A stretch of DNA of 64,000 bases from JANOSH01 sp031415695 (lineage in GTDB: Bacteria; Actinomycetota; Acidimicrobiia; Acidimicrobiales; Ilumatobacteraceae): the NCBI GenBank assembly GCA_031415695.1, contig JANOSH010000047.1:248001-312000 (forward strand), in the 5' to 3' direction. This document shows positions 1 through 8,580 of this stretch, in pieces. The stretch's first letter is position 1, and the number at the start of each line of letters is the position of its first letter. The notes below the pieces were generated by a model that made no database searches, was not told the DNA's origin, and saw only the letters and a list, made by a program, of their open reading frames with translations. The translations under genes and the position numbers were made by a program.

Positions 1-11
1 CGACGCCGCGA

Positions 12-746
12 CTAGTGCGATGAACCGAGGTAGCTGGCTTCGAGCAGATCTCGCCGCTCTAACAGTTCCTTGGAAGTACCCTCGAGAACCAGGTTGCCGT
101 GATTGAGCACATAGCCACGGTCAGCGATAGACAGCGCCATGTGCACATGCTGCTCGACGATCAGCACAGCGGTACCGGTTTCGTTGGCAATACGGCGCAC
201 CACAGGCATCATTCGCTCGACAATGATGGGCGCAAGCCCCATGCTCATTTCGTCAACTAACAGCACCTTTGGCTCGGAGGCCAATGCGCGGGCCATCGCA
301 AGCATTTGTTGCTCGCCGCCCGACAGCAGACCCGCCCGCCGGGTGCGTAGCGGCTGCAGTGCCGGGAACATCTCCATAGCCCGGTCCATTGCTGCGGCCC
401 GCCGGCTGCGGTCGCCAGTGAGGCCGAGACGCAGGTTCTCGTTCACGGTGAGGTCGAAGAACAGCGACCGGTCTTCAGCTACGTGGGCGAGGCCACGCCG
501 AGCGACAAGGTACGGCTTGCCGCCGACCACCGGCTCGCCCATTACCTTGAGCGACCCGCCAAGCGGCCGCAAGAGTCCTGAGATGGTGAGCAGTGTGGTG
601 GTCTTACCAGCACCGTTAGGGCCAAGCAGAGCCACCACCTCACCCGAGCGAACCTGCAGATTCAAACCACGGACGACGGGCACACCGCCATAACCGGCAT
701 CGAGACCCTCGATGTCGATCAGGTTCTCGGTAAGTGTGGCGTTCAC
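12..746 (-). CDS. livF: ABC transporter ATP-binding protein, LivF-type
   Basis: Second ATPase of a branched-chain amino-acid (HAAT family) importer; it would power uptake from the cytoplasmic face. The 244-aa protein has Walker A GPNGAGKTT (residues 42-50), signature LSGGEQQ (141-147), Walker B VLLVDEMSMGL (161-171) and H-loop His200. The length and the 'DEMSMGLAP' Walker B extension are typical of LivF rather than LivG. A GTG start is chosen because it has a perfect AGGAGG Shine-Dalgarno and overlaps the livG stop by 4 nt (GTGA), so it is probably translationally coupled. It is the last gene of the operon. The substrate cannot be read from the sequence; urea or short amides are alternatives, since Urt and Ami systems share this fold. 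Confidence 0.95.
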   Translation of the reverse strand: MNATLTENLIDIEGLDAGYGGVPVVRGLNLQVRSGEVVALLGPNGAGKTTTLLTISGLLRPLGGSLKVMGEPVVGGKPYLVARRGLAHVAEDRSLFFDLTVNENLRLGLTGDRSRRAAAMDRAMEMFPALQPLRTRRAGLLSGGEQQMLAMARALASEPKVLLVDEMSMGLAPIIVERMMPVVRRIANETGTAVLIVEQHVHMALSIADRGYVLNHGNLVLEGTSKELLERRDLLEASYLGSSH

Positions 747-1537
747 GCTGGCCTCCTGGAAAGTGCTTCGCCTTCAGCTGCTTGCATTTCGCCGGCCGTT
801 TCACCCAGGTACGCCGAAATGACGGCCTGATTGGATCGGATCTCGGCGGGCGTTCCTTCGGCGATGATGCGACCGAAGTCGAGTACGTAGATGTAGTCGC
901 ACACATTGAGCACAAGGCCCATGTCGTGGTCGATGAGAAACACCGTCATGTGTTTCAAGAAGTCACGCAGGTGGCCACCAAGCAGAATCGACTCAGTCGA
1001 GTCGAGGCCGGCTGCGGGCTCGTCGAGTAGCAACAGTTTCGGCCGAGCGGCGAGACCCCGGGCAACGCTCACAAGTTTGCGCTGTCCGTGCGACATGTCG
1101 GTAGGCAACGTGTCTTTGTACGCACCGAGACCCAACATGTCGAGCGCCCACTGCGCCTGTTCGGCAACGGCTGACGGTCGGTTCGGCATGACTAGGTCGG
1201 CGAGGAACGTCCACCACTTTGGCCGCTCGGCCATGGCCAGCATGTTGTCCCAAACGGTGAGGTCTTCGAACAGTTCGAGCGACTGAAACGTTCGTACGAG
1301 ACCTTTGTCGGCGCGTTGGGCGGGGGAGTACTTGTTGATCTCCTCACCGTCGAATATCACGGATCCGGCCGACGGTGCGGTAAAGCCGGTGATGGCATCG
1401 ATAAAGGTTGTCTTGCCAGCGCCGTTCGGACCGATGAGCCCGACCAGTTGGCCGCTTTCAACCTTGATGTCGATGTTGTCGTTGGCGTTGAGGCCACCAT
1501 ACGTGACGGTGAGACCATGTGTTTCGAGCAGTGCCAT
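743..1537 (-). CDS. livG: ABC transporter ATP-binding protein, LivG-type
   Basis: First ATPase of the HAAT importer, 264 aa. Walker A GPNGAGKTT lies at residues 36-44, the signature is the variant MSHGQRK, Walker B is LLLLDEPAAGLD, and the H-loop is LIDHDMG. The ATG at 1537 is preferred over an upstream in-frame start because it follows a GGAGG Shine-Dalgarno and sits 1 nt after the permease stop. The gene lies between the fused permease and livF with a 4-nt overlap downstream, so the set is one transcription unit. Function is assigned by family; substrate is unknown. Confidence 0.95.
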   Translation of the reverse strand: MALLETHGLTVTYGGLNANDNIDIKVESGQLVGLIGPNGAGKTTFIDAITGFTAPSAGSVIFDGEEINKYSPAQRADKGLVRTFQSLELFEDLTVWDNMLAMAERPKWWTFLADLVMPNRPSAVAEQAQWALDMLGLGAYKDTLPTDMSHGQRKLVSVARGLAARPKLLLLDEPAAGLDSTESILLGGHLRDFLKHMTVFLIDHDMGLVLNVCDYIYVLDFGRIIAEGTPAEIRSNQAVISAYLGETAGEMQAAEGEALSRRPA

Positions 1538-1538
1538 G

Positions 1539-3887
1539 TTAGGCCTCCACCATTGTTGAGGTTGATTCGGTGGCATATGCGGGTGTGGTTACCGGCGCCG
1601 GTTGGCCGTGGTCGACCGATTCGCCCTTACGTGCGGCGACGACACGCATGATGATTCCTCGAACTACCAGGCCGTACAGCGCTGCGAGCAACAGATGCCA
1701 GTTGCGGAATTCTGTGGCCTTGGCCCCGACGACCCACATGGTGAGCGCCGCCCCCGGAATCATGAGGGGCAGCACCCGCACGACAGCCTTCGGGAACTTG
1801 TTCGCGGGGCCGCTGGTGAGCCATGAGCCGAGATATCGAACCGGGGGTTGCCAGAACGGTGCCTGACCCTCGGGGTGGATAATGGCGGTGAGAATCATGC
1901 CGACACCCCCGACCAAGGCCAAGTACTGCGTGAATCCCTCGTTGTGATAGTTGCCAATGACCGCAGCTATACCGCCTGCCCCGATGGCACCACCAAGGAT
2001 GGCACCAGCCACTGAGGTGACGCCACCGAGATAGCAGAAAGCAAGCACGGCCAAGGAGGCGAAGAACACCCAGCCCGCCGATGAGACTTGCCGCTGTTGG
2101 AAGCCCAACATGACACCGCCCACACCGGCAACGCCGGACGAGAGGGCGAAAGCCAGGAGCTTGGTGCGGGGCACTTCGATACCCGCTGCGGCGGCGGCAC
2201 GCTCGTTGGCCCGCACTGCCAGGAACCGACGGCCAGTGCCACTTCGACGCAGGTTTGAGACGAGCGCACACAACAACACGAGGACCAGCCCGCAGAACAC
2301 CGTGAACCTAGGGTTATCGGTAAGGCCGCCTTTGCCCTGAGCCCCGATGTCCCAGCCGAACAGCGTTGGGTCCTTCACAATGGCGTTAGAACCGGCGCTG
2401 AGGTCGGTGAGTTTCTCGTTCTCGAAGAACTGGGTCTGCAGCACGACGGCCGCGGCGATGGTGACAACAGCGAGCTGCACGCCACGAATTCGAACGGCGG
2501 GGATACCGACGATGGTGCCGACAACGACTGCGGCGAGAATGCCAGCAATGACCGCCGGTGGCCAGGTCCAGTCGAGACCACGGACGGGAAAGGGCTGTAC
2601 AGGGCTGGCCTTCCCGTCGGCCATCATTCGAGACGTGATGAAGGCAGCGACGCCAGCACTGGACATTTGGGCCAAGGAAATCTGACCGATGTAGCCAGTG
2701 AGGACGACATAGCTGAGCATGATCATCGAGGTGATTAGGCCAGTAGTGATCGCCAACGTCCAAATGTTGTCGAGGCCGGCGAAAATGAATCCGCCAGGCA
2801 GGCCGTATGCCACCACGAGCGACAACACAACGCCGACGAGCGACCATTGCCAAACGCGCTTGGGGTACGGGGCCAGCGGTAAACGGCGTTCTTCGACCGC
2901 ACCGCGAACGGGAAGGGACTTGCCGCGAAACACGAGTACGAGCACGATGACTAGGAGCGGGAGCGCATCTTTAGCACCGCTCGACGTGATGAACTTCGGG
3001 AACCAAGTGTGCGGCACCAACCAGACCGTGGTCCACGACTCGAGGCCGCCCATGATGAGGCCACCGACGAGCGCCCAGGGGATGGACGACAAGCGTCCGA
3101 TGAGCGCCGCGCCCAAGGCCGGGACGATCAGTGCCGTGTACTTCCCGGGACTCAAGGCACCGGTGATACTGCCAACAAACACGCCGCCCATGCCAGCAAG
3201 CACTGCCGACAAGAGCCAGTTCGACAGCGCGAGGCGCTCGGGCGAGTACCCCAATAGAACAGCGCCTTTTTCGTTTCCGGCCGCGGCGCGAGTTGCAAGA
3301 CCAAACCGGGTGTATTGGAAGAAGAGCCAGAGTAAAATCCCAACGACCACAGCCATCAATGCAAAGTAGAGGCTTTCCTTCGGAACCTTCTTTCCTAACC
3401 ACAGGACGTTGTCGAACACGCCCTTAGGGAAGACCGATTTCGGGTTCGGGTTATCGGAACCAAAGTTTTTGAGCGCAACCCCCTGTAGGTACAACAAGAT
3501 CCCGAGCGAGCCGATGACCTTGCCGAGCGGAGCCGCATTTCGCAACGGGCGGAACACCAGGAAATGTGACATAGTGCCGATAAGAAGCGCTGTAAGCATC
3601 GTGAGCACGAACGCGGCCAGGAAACCGAGGCGCTTATCGGCTCCGCCGAGGTTCAACGTAACCGGGACGTTGAGCCATTTCGTCGGCAAAAAGTCGACCC
3701 ACGGGAGCTGCAAGCGACCCCTGGTACGAAGATAGTGGTATTGAAATCCACAAAACATCGCCACGGCGCCCTGGCCGAAATGGATGACTCCTGAACCTTT
3801 AAAGGCAACGACAATGCCGGTTGCCAGCATGGCGTAGAAGGCACCAGCCCCTAAACCGATGATCAGATATGCAAGTGCAGACTGCAT
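1539..3887 (-). CDS. Fused LivH-LivM branched-chain amino-acid-type ABC permease
   Basis: One 782-aa polypeptide carries both membrane subunits that are normally separate. Residues ~1-330 are LivH-like (start MQSALAYLIIGLGAGAFYAM, many hydrophobic helices). A charged linker follows, then a LivM-like half with VLTGYIGQISLAQMSSAGVA and the usual conserved helices up to ~residue 700, and a hydrophobic tail. The ATG at 3887 has a G-rich ribosome site (GGGGGG) just upstream; a GTG at 3932 would add 15 polar residues and has no such site, so it is less likely. The gene is separated from the binding-protein gene by a strong hairpin terminator and is followed 1 nt later by livG. Fused LivHM proteins are known in several actinobacteria, so the fusion is uncommon rather than new. 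Confidence 0.92.
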   Translation of the reverse strand: MQSALAYLIIGLGAGAFYAMLATGIVVAFKGSGVIHFGQGAVAMFCGFQYHYLRTRGRLQLPWVDFLPTKWLNVPVTLNLGGADKRLGFLAAFVLTMLTALLIGTMSHFLVFRPLRNAAPLGKVIGSLGILLYLQGVALKNFGSDNPNPKSVFPKGVFDNVLWLGKKVPKESLYFALMAVVVGILLWLFFQYTRFGLATRAAAGNEKGAVLLGYSPERLALSNWLLSAVLAGMGGVFVGSITGALSPGKYTALIVPALGAALIGRLSSIPWALVGGLIMGGLESWTTVWLVPHTWFPKFITSSGAKDALPLLVIVLVLVFRGKSLPVRGAVEERRLPLAPYPKRVWQWSLVGVVLSLVVAYGLPGGFIFAGLDNIWTLAITTGLITSMIMLSYVVLTGYIGQISLAQMSSAGVAAFITSRMMADGKASPVQPFPVRGLDWTWPPAVIAGILAAVVVGTIVGIPAVRIRGVQLAVVTIAAAVVLQTQFFENEKLTDLSAGSNAIVKDPTLFGWDIGAQGKGGLTDNPRFTVFCGLVLVLLCALVSNLRRSGTGRRFLAVRANERAAAAAGIEVPRTKLLAFALSSGVAGVGGVMLGFQQRQVSSAGWVFFASLAVLAFCYLGGVTSVAGAILGGAIGAGGIAAVIGNYHNEGFTQYLALVGGVGMILTAIIHPEGQAPFWQPPVRYLGSWLTSGPANKFPKAVVRVLPLMIPGAALTMWVVGAKATEFRNWHLLLAALYGLVVRGIIMRVVAARKGESVDHGQPAPVTTPAYATESTSTMVEA

Positions 3888-4044
3888 GGCCCCCCAAAAA
3901 TCGCCAGAACGTTCAACTAGTGCTTGCCTCACCGTGTTGGACGCGTCCCAACGCGACCGTCACCCGTGTAGAAGACATTAGATCACATGAAACTAATCGC
4001 TCAGTAACTTACCGAAAGGAAAGTTGAATTAGACGGCAAAAAGG

Positions 4045-4080
4045 CGTGTGGGGCCGGTCGAAATCGACCGGCCCCACACG
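4045..4080 (-). terminator. Intrinsic terminator after the solute-binding-protein gene
   Basis: A perfect 16-bp stem (4045-4060 with 4065-4080) closes a 4-nt AAAT loop. On the minus strand it is followed by a CTTTTTG tract (complement of 4038-4043). It lies 36 bp after the binding-protein stop and before the permease start at 3887, so it probably lets only a fraction of transcripts continue into the transporter genes, giving excess binding protein. Confidence 0.9.
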
Positions 4081-4116
4081 TTTCACGTCACTCCAGACCG
4101 GGGTCTGGTTGACGCT

Positions 4117-5643
4117 CTACTTACCGAAGTCGAGATCGGTACCCTTGATCAGCGGAAGACCGGTGTAGTTCTTCCGAACAGTCTTGAGCGCCGCACCGTC
4201 CCACTGCGTTGCAGTAACCGTTGAGTTACATACAGCAATGTACGGAGCGTTCTTGACGCCATCGGCGCAGGACATGCCGGTTGACCCCCATGAATGTGCG
4301 TTGCTGGTTGCTCCGAGGAGTGTGGTCATAGCCGTACCGTCGACCTTTGAAGGATCTCCATTAGCGGCAATAGTTGTGTACTCCCATACCTGCATCATCA
4401 CTGCGAATCCGGCAGTGGCAAAGCCCTTGCCAGCAGTCTCGGCGCCACCGTCGGCATACTTCGCCATCTTGGCAGCGTACGTGATTGCCTCGTCCTTGAG
4501 CTGACCTTCGAGGGACTCAGGGTTGAGGATCGATGCACCACCGACGAAGTAGATGCCCTTGGTGATTTCCGGCCCAATTTCCTTCATCTTGGCGAGGTCG
4601 AGGCATGCACCCGACAGCACCAACGGAATCTTAGCGGCCGTCCAGCCGAGCTTGGCCATCGAGTTCACAAGGGTCCAGCAGTCCGCTCCCTGGGCCGAGA
4701 ACACAATGCCGTTCGGCTTGAAGTCAAGGACCTGGGTTGCCTGTGCCGTTACGTCGGCCTGGCCGGGCTTGACTGCCACACCAATGTGCTTGAGTGCGGC
4801 GATCTTGCCCTTGTTGTCGTTGCCCTCGGCCTTAGCAATGGAACCGTTTAACACGTTAAGCGGCTTCTTCTCCAAGTCGTGATAGCAGAACACTCCCGGA
4901 GGCGTGTCGGCCCACGGCACGGCGACGTTGGTTGCCTTGAGGTCGTTGGTGACAAACTCCATAAGCCCGGTGTGGACGCCCAAGCAGCCGCCACCGCCGC
5001 CGACGGCGTATACGCCAGGCGAGGTGAAGTCGAGTGCCGTGATTGGGGTACCGACTACTACCGGAATCTTCGCGGCGTTGAAGATGGCGAAGTGGTTACC
5101 GAAGAAGTTGAGCGACGAGATGACCGCCAAAGGCTTCTTTGCAGCAAGTTCGTTGGCACACTTCTGCGAGTCGGCAGGCGTGATAGCCATCTTGCACACT
5201 TCAAGCTTGATTGGTCGCCCTGGCGTTCCCTTGGCATAGTCGGCACCGACTCCGCCCAGTTCCTCGTTGATGTACTTGACGGCGGCTTCTGCTGCCTTTG
5301 AGTACTCGGGGAACGAACCGTTGGGGTCACCTTCGGGGTTCTGGAAGCCAATGACAACATCGGCGCCCGTTGCCTTTAACGGCTTCGCCTTCGCGGCGTC
5401 TTCGGCCTTCTTCACAAAGTCGGCGTTTTTTTGACCGCCAGCAGGCGGAGCCGCAGTTGTTGCCGTCGCCGCTTTAGTTGTCGGAGCTGCCGCTACTGTT
5501 GTCGGAGCTGCCGCTGCGGTCGTTACGGCCGCCTTCGCCGTTGTTGCCGGAGCAGCGTCTTCCTTCTTGCTACCGCATGCTGCGATGACGAGCGCCGAAA
5601 CGCCAACCACAGCTGCGAGACGAACAAGCCTTGATGTGTGCAC
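4117..5643 (-). CDS. Solute-binding lipoprotein of branched-chain amino-acid-type ABC importer
   Basis: Extracytoplasmic ligand-binding protein (periplasmic-binding-protein type I, LivK-like), 508 aa. It has a lipoprotein signal peptide with lipobox LVIAAC (Cys23), then an Ala/Thr-rich low-complexity tether to about residue 70, then the ligand-binding fold (GADVVIGFQNPEGDPNGSF near its start, several Rossmann-like strands). The GTG start is supported by a GGGGGA ribosome site. It is the first gene of the transporter locus and is separated from the permease by a terminator. The family binds amino acids, amides or urea; I cannot tell which from sequence. Confidence 0.93.
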   Translation of the reverse strand: MHTSRLVRLAAVVGVSALVIAACGSKKEDAAPATTAKAAVTTAAAAPTTVAAAPTTKAATATTAAPPAGGQKNADFVKKAEDAAKAKPLKATGADVVIGFQNPEGDPNGSFPEYSKAAEAAVKYINEELGGVGADYAKGTPGRPIKLEVCKMAITPADSQKCANELAAKKPLAVISSLNFFGNHFAIFNAAKIPVVVGTPITALDFTSPGVYAVGGGGGCLGVHTGLMEFVTNDLKATNVAVPWADTPPGVFCYHDLEKKPLNVLNGSIAKAEGNDNKGKIAALKHIGVAVKPGQADVTAQATQVLDFKPNGIVFSAQGADCWTLVNSMAKLGWTAAKIPLVLSGACLDLAKMKEIGPEITKGIYFVGGASILNPESLEGQLKDEAITYAAKMAKYADGGAETAGKGFATAGFAVMMQVWEYTTIAANGDPSKVDGTAMTTLLGATSNAHSWGSTGMSCADGVKNAPYIAVCNSTVTATQWDGAALKTVRKNYTGLPLIKGTDLDFGK

Positions 5644-5785
5644 CTAGGTATTCCCCCTTGAAAAGTAGAACGGGGACACGTATTACGACCCCCGAGGTCT
5701 GTGAACCTCCCCAAGTTGAGCACACAGGCCAGGTGTTTGTGCGGTCATGCCCGGAATTTCTTACTGGGCGATCAATTCCAAGCGC

Positions 5786-6397
5786 TCAGGGCCGCAGATT
5801 GCCCTGCCACCCGTCGCGGTGCATGAAATCGGTGATGGGGCGACGTTGAACCGGACCAAACGGACGGTCGGGCCAACCGACCGGGATAGTCGCGCCAATC
5901 CGAATGTCGTCGGGAATGGCAAGCACCCGCCGGATGGTGGGTTCGGCGACACCGTGGAACGTCGTGAAAGTTGAGCCCAAACGCAGCGCACGACACGCCA
6001 AAATGATGTTCTGTGCTGCCGGGTATATCGCCGACCAGGTCATTGATTCGCGCGGCTGGCCCGGTGGGTAGATCACTGGTCCGCAGACAAAGATGAGCAC
6101 CGGTGCCGTGGCGATGGTGTTCGCCAAGTTCACTGCGCCATTCAACATCAGCCGTGTTGTGCGGTCGGCCTGGGGCATAGCTGCGATCCGGCCATTCATG
6201 GCGTCGGCTATGGCGCCACCGATCTCGGCTTTCTTGGCTGGGTCGGTGACTACGACAAAGTCCCAACCCTGCGAGTTGCCCGGGCTGGGTGCTCGCGTTG
6301 CCGCCCAGATGAGCCGATCGATCATTTCGTCAGGCACCGGGTCGGGCTTCAGGTACCGAATAGCCCGGGCCGTACCCATCACGTCGAAGATATCCAT
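5786..6397 (-). CDS. Nitroreductase-family FMN oxidoreductase
   Basis: 203-aa protein of the nitroreductase superfamily, which uses FMN and NAD(P)H to reduce nitro groups, flavins or enones. The N-terminal TARAIRYLKPDPVPDE block supplies the usual FMN-phosphate-binding Arg residues, followed by APSPGNSQGWDFVVV and later a typical SAIYPAAQNIILACRALRLG segment. The ATG at 6397 gives the classical family N-terminus; an in-frame extension to 6445 is rejected. A TAGATC hexamer sits 8-13 nt upstream, so the gene may be leaderless. It stands alone between the transporter locus and a divergent secreted-protein gene. Substrate unknown. Confidence 0.88.
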   Translation of the reverse strand: MDIFDVMGTARAIRYLKPDPVPDEMIDRLIWAATRAPSPGNSQGWDFVVVTDPAKKAEIGGAIADAMNGRIAAMPQADRTTRLMLNGAVNLANTIATAPVLIFVCGPVIYPPGQPRESMTWSAIYPAAQNIILACRALRLGSTFTTFHGVAEPTIRRVLAIPDDIRIGATIPVGWPDRPFGPVQRRPITDFMHRDGWQGNLRP

Positions 6398-6461
6398 GCC
6401 AAAAGATCTACCATTGGTGCAGGCAACACATAGCTGTTGGAGCAAGAGGAGTTAGTTCGAC

Positions 6462-6956
6462 ATGAAAGCCCTGCTAGCTGCCGCAAGCCTCTCGCTTGTG
6501 TGGATTCCATCGGGCGCACCGAGCAGCGCCCAGGCGCTCTCAGCGTGCCGTCTTGTTCCGTTGGCCGCCGTACAGGCGGCGCTCGGCTCGGTCGATCCAA
6601 CCAAGATCTCTAGCGAGGCCATCGGGTCGGCATGCAGTTGGCATTCCACGGAGCCACATTGTTTTCTTCGCTCCGTCAGTGTGACCGTGGTCAGCGCCGA
6701 TGACGCCTCACAGCGGTTCGAGCAAGCGGCCGCCGATACCGGACGAATCCGAGACGTCGGCGACGACGACATGCCAACTGTTGGGGACGCCAGTTTCTAC
6801 TCGACCGACACCTCTGTGGCCAACGCCGCCATCGCCCTTCAGTATCTCGACGTGCTGGCGGGCGATTCGTGGTATCGGCTCTCGCTGCTCGGCCGCTTCG
6901 ACCCCGACTCGGGTCGTGCGCTGCTAGGCGTACTGGCCGCCGAAATTCCGACATGA
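6462..6956 (+). CDS. Secreted protein of unknown function (DUF3558-like)
   Basis: 164 aa with a cleavable signal peptide (basic MK start, hydrophobic core to about residue 22, likely cut after AQA). The mature part starts with CRLVPLAAVQAALG and has a second Cys in GSACSWHS, the Cys-Leu-Gly-Cys layout seen in actinobacterial DUF3558-type exported proteins; the assignment is by pattern only. Three Cys are visible in the mature N-terminal half. A good Shine-Dalgarno (AAGAGGAG) precedes the ATG. Its stop overlaps the start of the LLM oxidoreductase (ATGA), so the three plus-strand genes from 6462 to 8580 form one coupled operon. Confidence 0.75.
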   Translation: MKALLAAASLSLVWIPSGAPSSAQALSACRLVPLAAVQAALGSVDPTKISSEAIGSACSWHSTEPHCFLRSVSVTVVSADDASQRFEQAAADTGRIRDVGDDDMPTVGDASFYSTDTSVANAAIALQYLDVLAGDSWYRLSLLGRFDPDSGRALLGVLAAEIPT

Positions 6957-7801
6957 AGGTTCGGTTCGGTTATTCGGCAAGCCACGTTCGAGAGCCCGAC
7001 GAGTTCCTCGAACTCGTCGACGACCTCGACCGGTTGCAGTTCGACTCGGTGTGGTTAGCCGAAATACTGGGCGGGCCGACTCCAGATCCGCTGTCGGCAC
7101 TTGGCATTGCCGCCGGACGGGTCTCACGCCTGAAACTCGGGTCACAGATCGTTGTACCCGGTCGACAGCCAGCACGTCTTGCAAAGGAGTGCGCAACGCT
7201 CGACCGGTTCTCCGGTGGCAGGTTCTTGTTGACGTTCGTGCCCGGGCTAGAAGACGATGACGAAATTGCTCGTATGGGCGTACCCAAAACCGATCGCGGG
7301 CACCTGCTCGAAGCCGGGCTGCTTGCATGCCGACAGAGCTGGGCCAACGACGAGCTACGGCCTGGCCAGACACCGCTCGAAGTGTGGCTAGGCGGGCTCG
7401 GCCCGAAGGCTCTGGAGCGCTGCGGACGGGTGGGCGACGGGTGGATGCCCGGCCTGTGCACCCCGGAACATGCCGGAAAGGCCCGCCTCACTATCCTGGA
7501 ACATGCGAGCCGATTCGAGCGTGAATTCAGTGACGAGCATTTCGGCGCCAACGTGTTGTATTCGACCGGCGAGCCACCGGCCGAGATCCTGGCGCGATTA
7601 GCCGCTCGTCGTCAGCCCGGTATCGAGGTCAACCCTCGTGACCTGGTGCCCACGTCGTGGCCAGCGTTGAGGTCGTTGATTGATCGGTATCTTCAGGCCG
7701 GATTCTCGAAGTTCGTCCTGCGATCCGCCTCCTCGCCCACTAGTCCCCCCACCCGTGAGCTTGAAGAACTTGCAGCCGAGATTCTGCCCTTGCAATCGTG
7801 A
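6953..7801 (+). CDS. LLM-class (luciferase-like) oxidoreductase, probably F420- or FMN-dependent
   Basis: 282-aa TIM-barrel protein of the bacterial luciferase superfamily. Family features include the MKVRFGYSASHVREPDEF start, LQFDSVWLAEILGG, LKLGSQIVVPGRQPARLAKE, TLDRFSGGRFLLTFVPG and a C-terminal barrel-closing region. In actinobacteria such proteins usually use cofactor F420; no residue here settles F420 versus FMN. The start is fixed by the 4-nt ATGA overlap with the secreted-protein gene, and its own stop overlaps the following GTG. Substrate unknown. Confidence 0.88.
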   Translation: MKVRFGYSASHVREPDEFLELVDDLDRLQFDSVWLAEILGGPTPDPLSALGIAAGRVSRLKLGSQIVVPGRQPARLAKECATLDRFSGGRFLLTFVPGLEDDDEIARMGVPKTDRGHLLEAGLLACRQSWANDELRPGQTPLEVWLGGLGPKALERCGRVGDGWMPGLCTPEHAGKARLTILEHASRFEREFSDEHFGANVLYSTGEPPAEILARLAARRQPGIEVNPRDLVPTSWPALRSLIDRYLQAGFSKFVLRSASSPTSPPTRELEELAAEILPLQS

Positions 7802-8580
7802 CTCAGCGCGTCACCTGGCTGCTCCTGGCACTGGTCGTCGGCATGGGCGCATGTAGCAACGCTGCGGTTTCACCCGCACCGTCCACCGTGCCGACAGGTG
7901 TCCTTCGCGACGACTTCTTGGGCCCCGATCAGCTCATCACCAACGAATACGTACGGTGGAATCCGAAAGCCAAAGACGCCGTCGTTTCGCCCACCTGGAT
8001 CGTTACGTCTGGCAGCTTGTTCCGACGCGCCAACGTGGCCTGGAGCGGTGCACTTGTGCCCGGTGTACCCGATGCCAAGTCGAGCAAGGCAACGAACTCG
8101 GCCGTCTTTCGAATGATCTCGCGCAACGACAGCTTTCAGAACGTCACTGTACGGCTTCGCTACCGAATACTCAGCCTCATCGACGAGCGAGCGAACGACT
8201 GGGACGGAATCCACATTTTCTTGCGTTACCAGGATCCGACCGAGCTGTACTACGTCACCATCGCCCGTCGCGACGCAATAGCGGTTGCCAAGCGCAAGAC
8301 GACCGGAGGGCTATCGAACGGTGGCACGTACGAGACACTTGCATCGGCACCAGGTGCTGCCGTCATCCGCCCAGGCGTATGGGTTAGCGCCGAAGCTTCA
8401 ATACGCCGCCAGGGCGACGACGTGCGCATTGAACTACTGCTCAGCGGAGTGTCAGTGCTGACCGTGATCGACAGTGGCCAGTTCGGCTCACCTCTGTTTG
8501 GTGCTGGCAGCGTTGGGGTGCGGGGCGACAATGTCGAGTTTGAGCTCGATGACGTTAAGGCCGACGAACTGCTTCTGTAG
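7798..8580 (+). CDS. Predicted lipoprotein with a jelly-roll-like C-terminal domain
   Basis: 260 aa with a lipoprotein signal (hydrophobic stretch and GMGAC lipobox, Cys19). The rest is beta-rich and resembles concanavalin/LamG-like folds (FRMISRNDSFQNVTVRLRY, then GIHIFLRYQDPTELYYVTI, then a GSVGVRGDNVEFELDDVK ending), typical of carbohydrate-binding surface proteins; this is inferred from pattern, not a confirmed match. The start is GTG overlapping the LLM stop (GTGA). Its 3' end overlaps the convergent deacetylase gene by 26 bp. Closeness to an exopolysaccharide operon fits a role at the cell-surface glycan. Confidence 0.7.
   Translation: MTQRVTWLLLALVVGMGACSNAAVSPAPSTVPTGVLRDDFLGPDQLITNEYVRWNPKAKDAVVSPTWIVTSGSLFRRANVAWSGALVPGVPDAKSSKATNSAVFRMISRNDSFQNVTVRLRYRILSLIDERANDWDGIHIFLRYQDPTELYYVTIARRDAIAVAKRKTTGGLSNGGTYETLASAPGAAVIRPGVWVSAEASIRRQGDDVRIELLLSGVSVLTVIDSGQFGSPLFGAGSVGVRGDNVEFELDDVKADELLL

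Noticed and set aside
3888..3932. GTG start extending the fused permease by 15 residues
   Set aside because: The added residues are polar and lack a ribosome site; the ATG at 3887 gives the usual LivH N-terminus.
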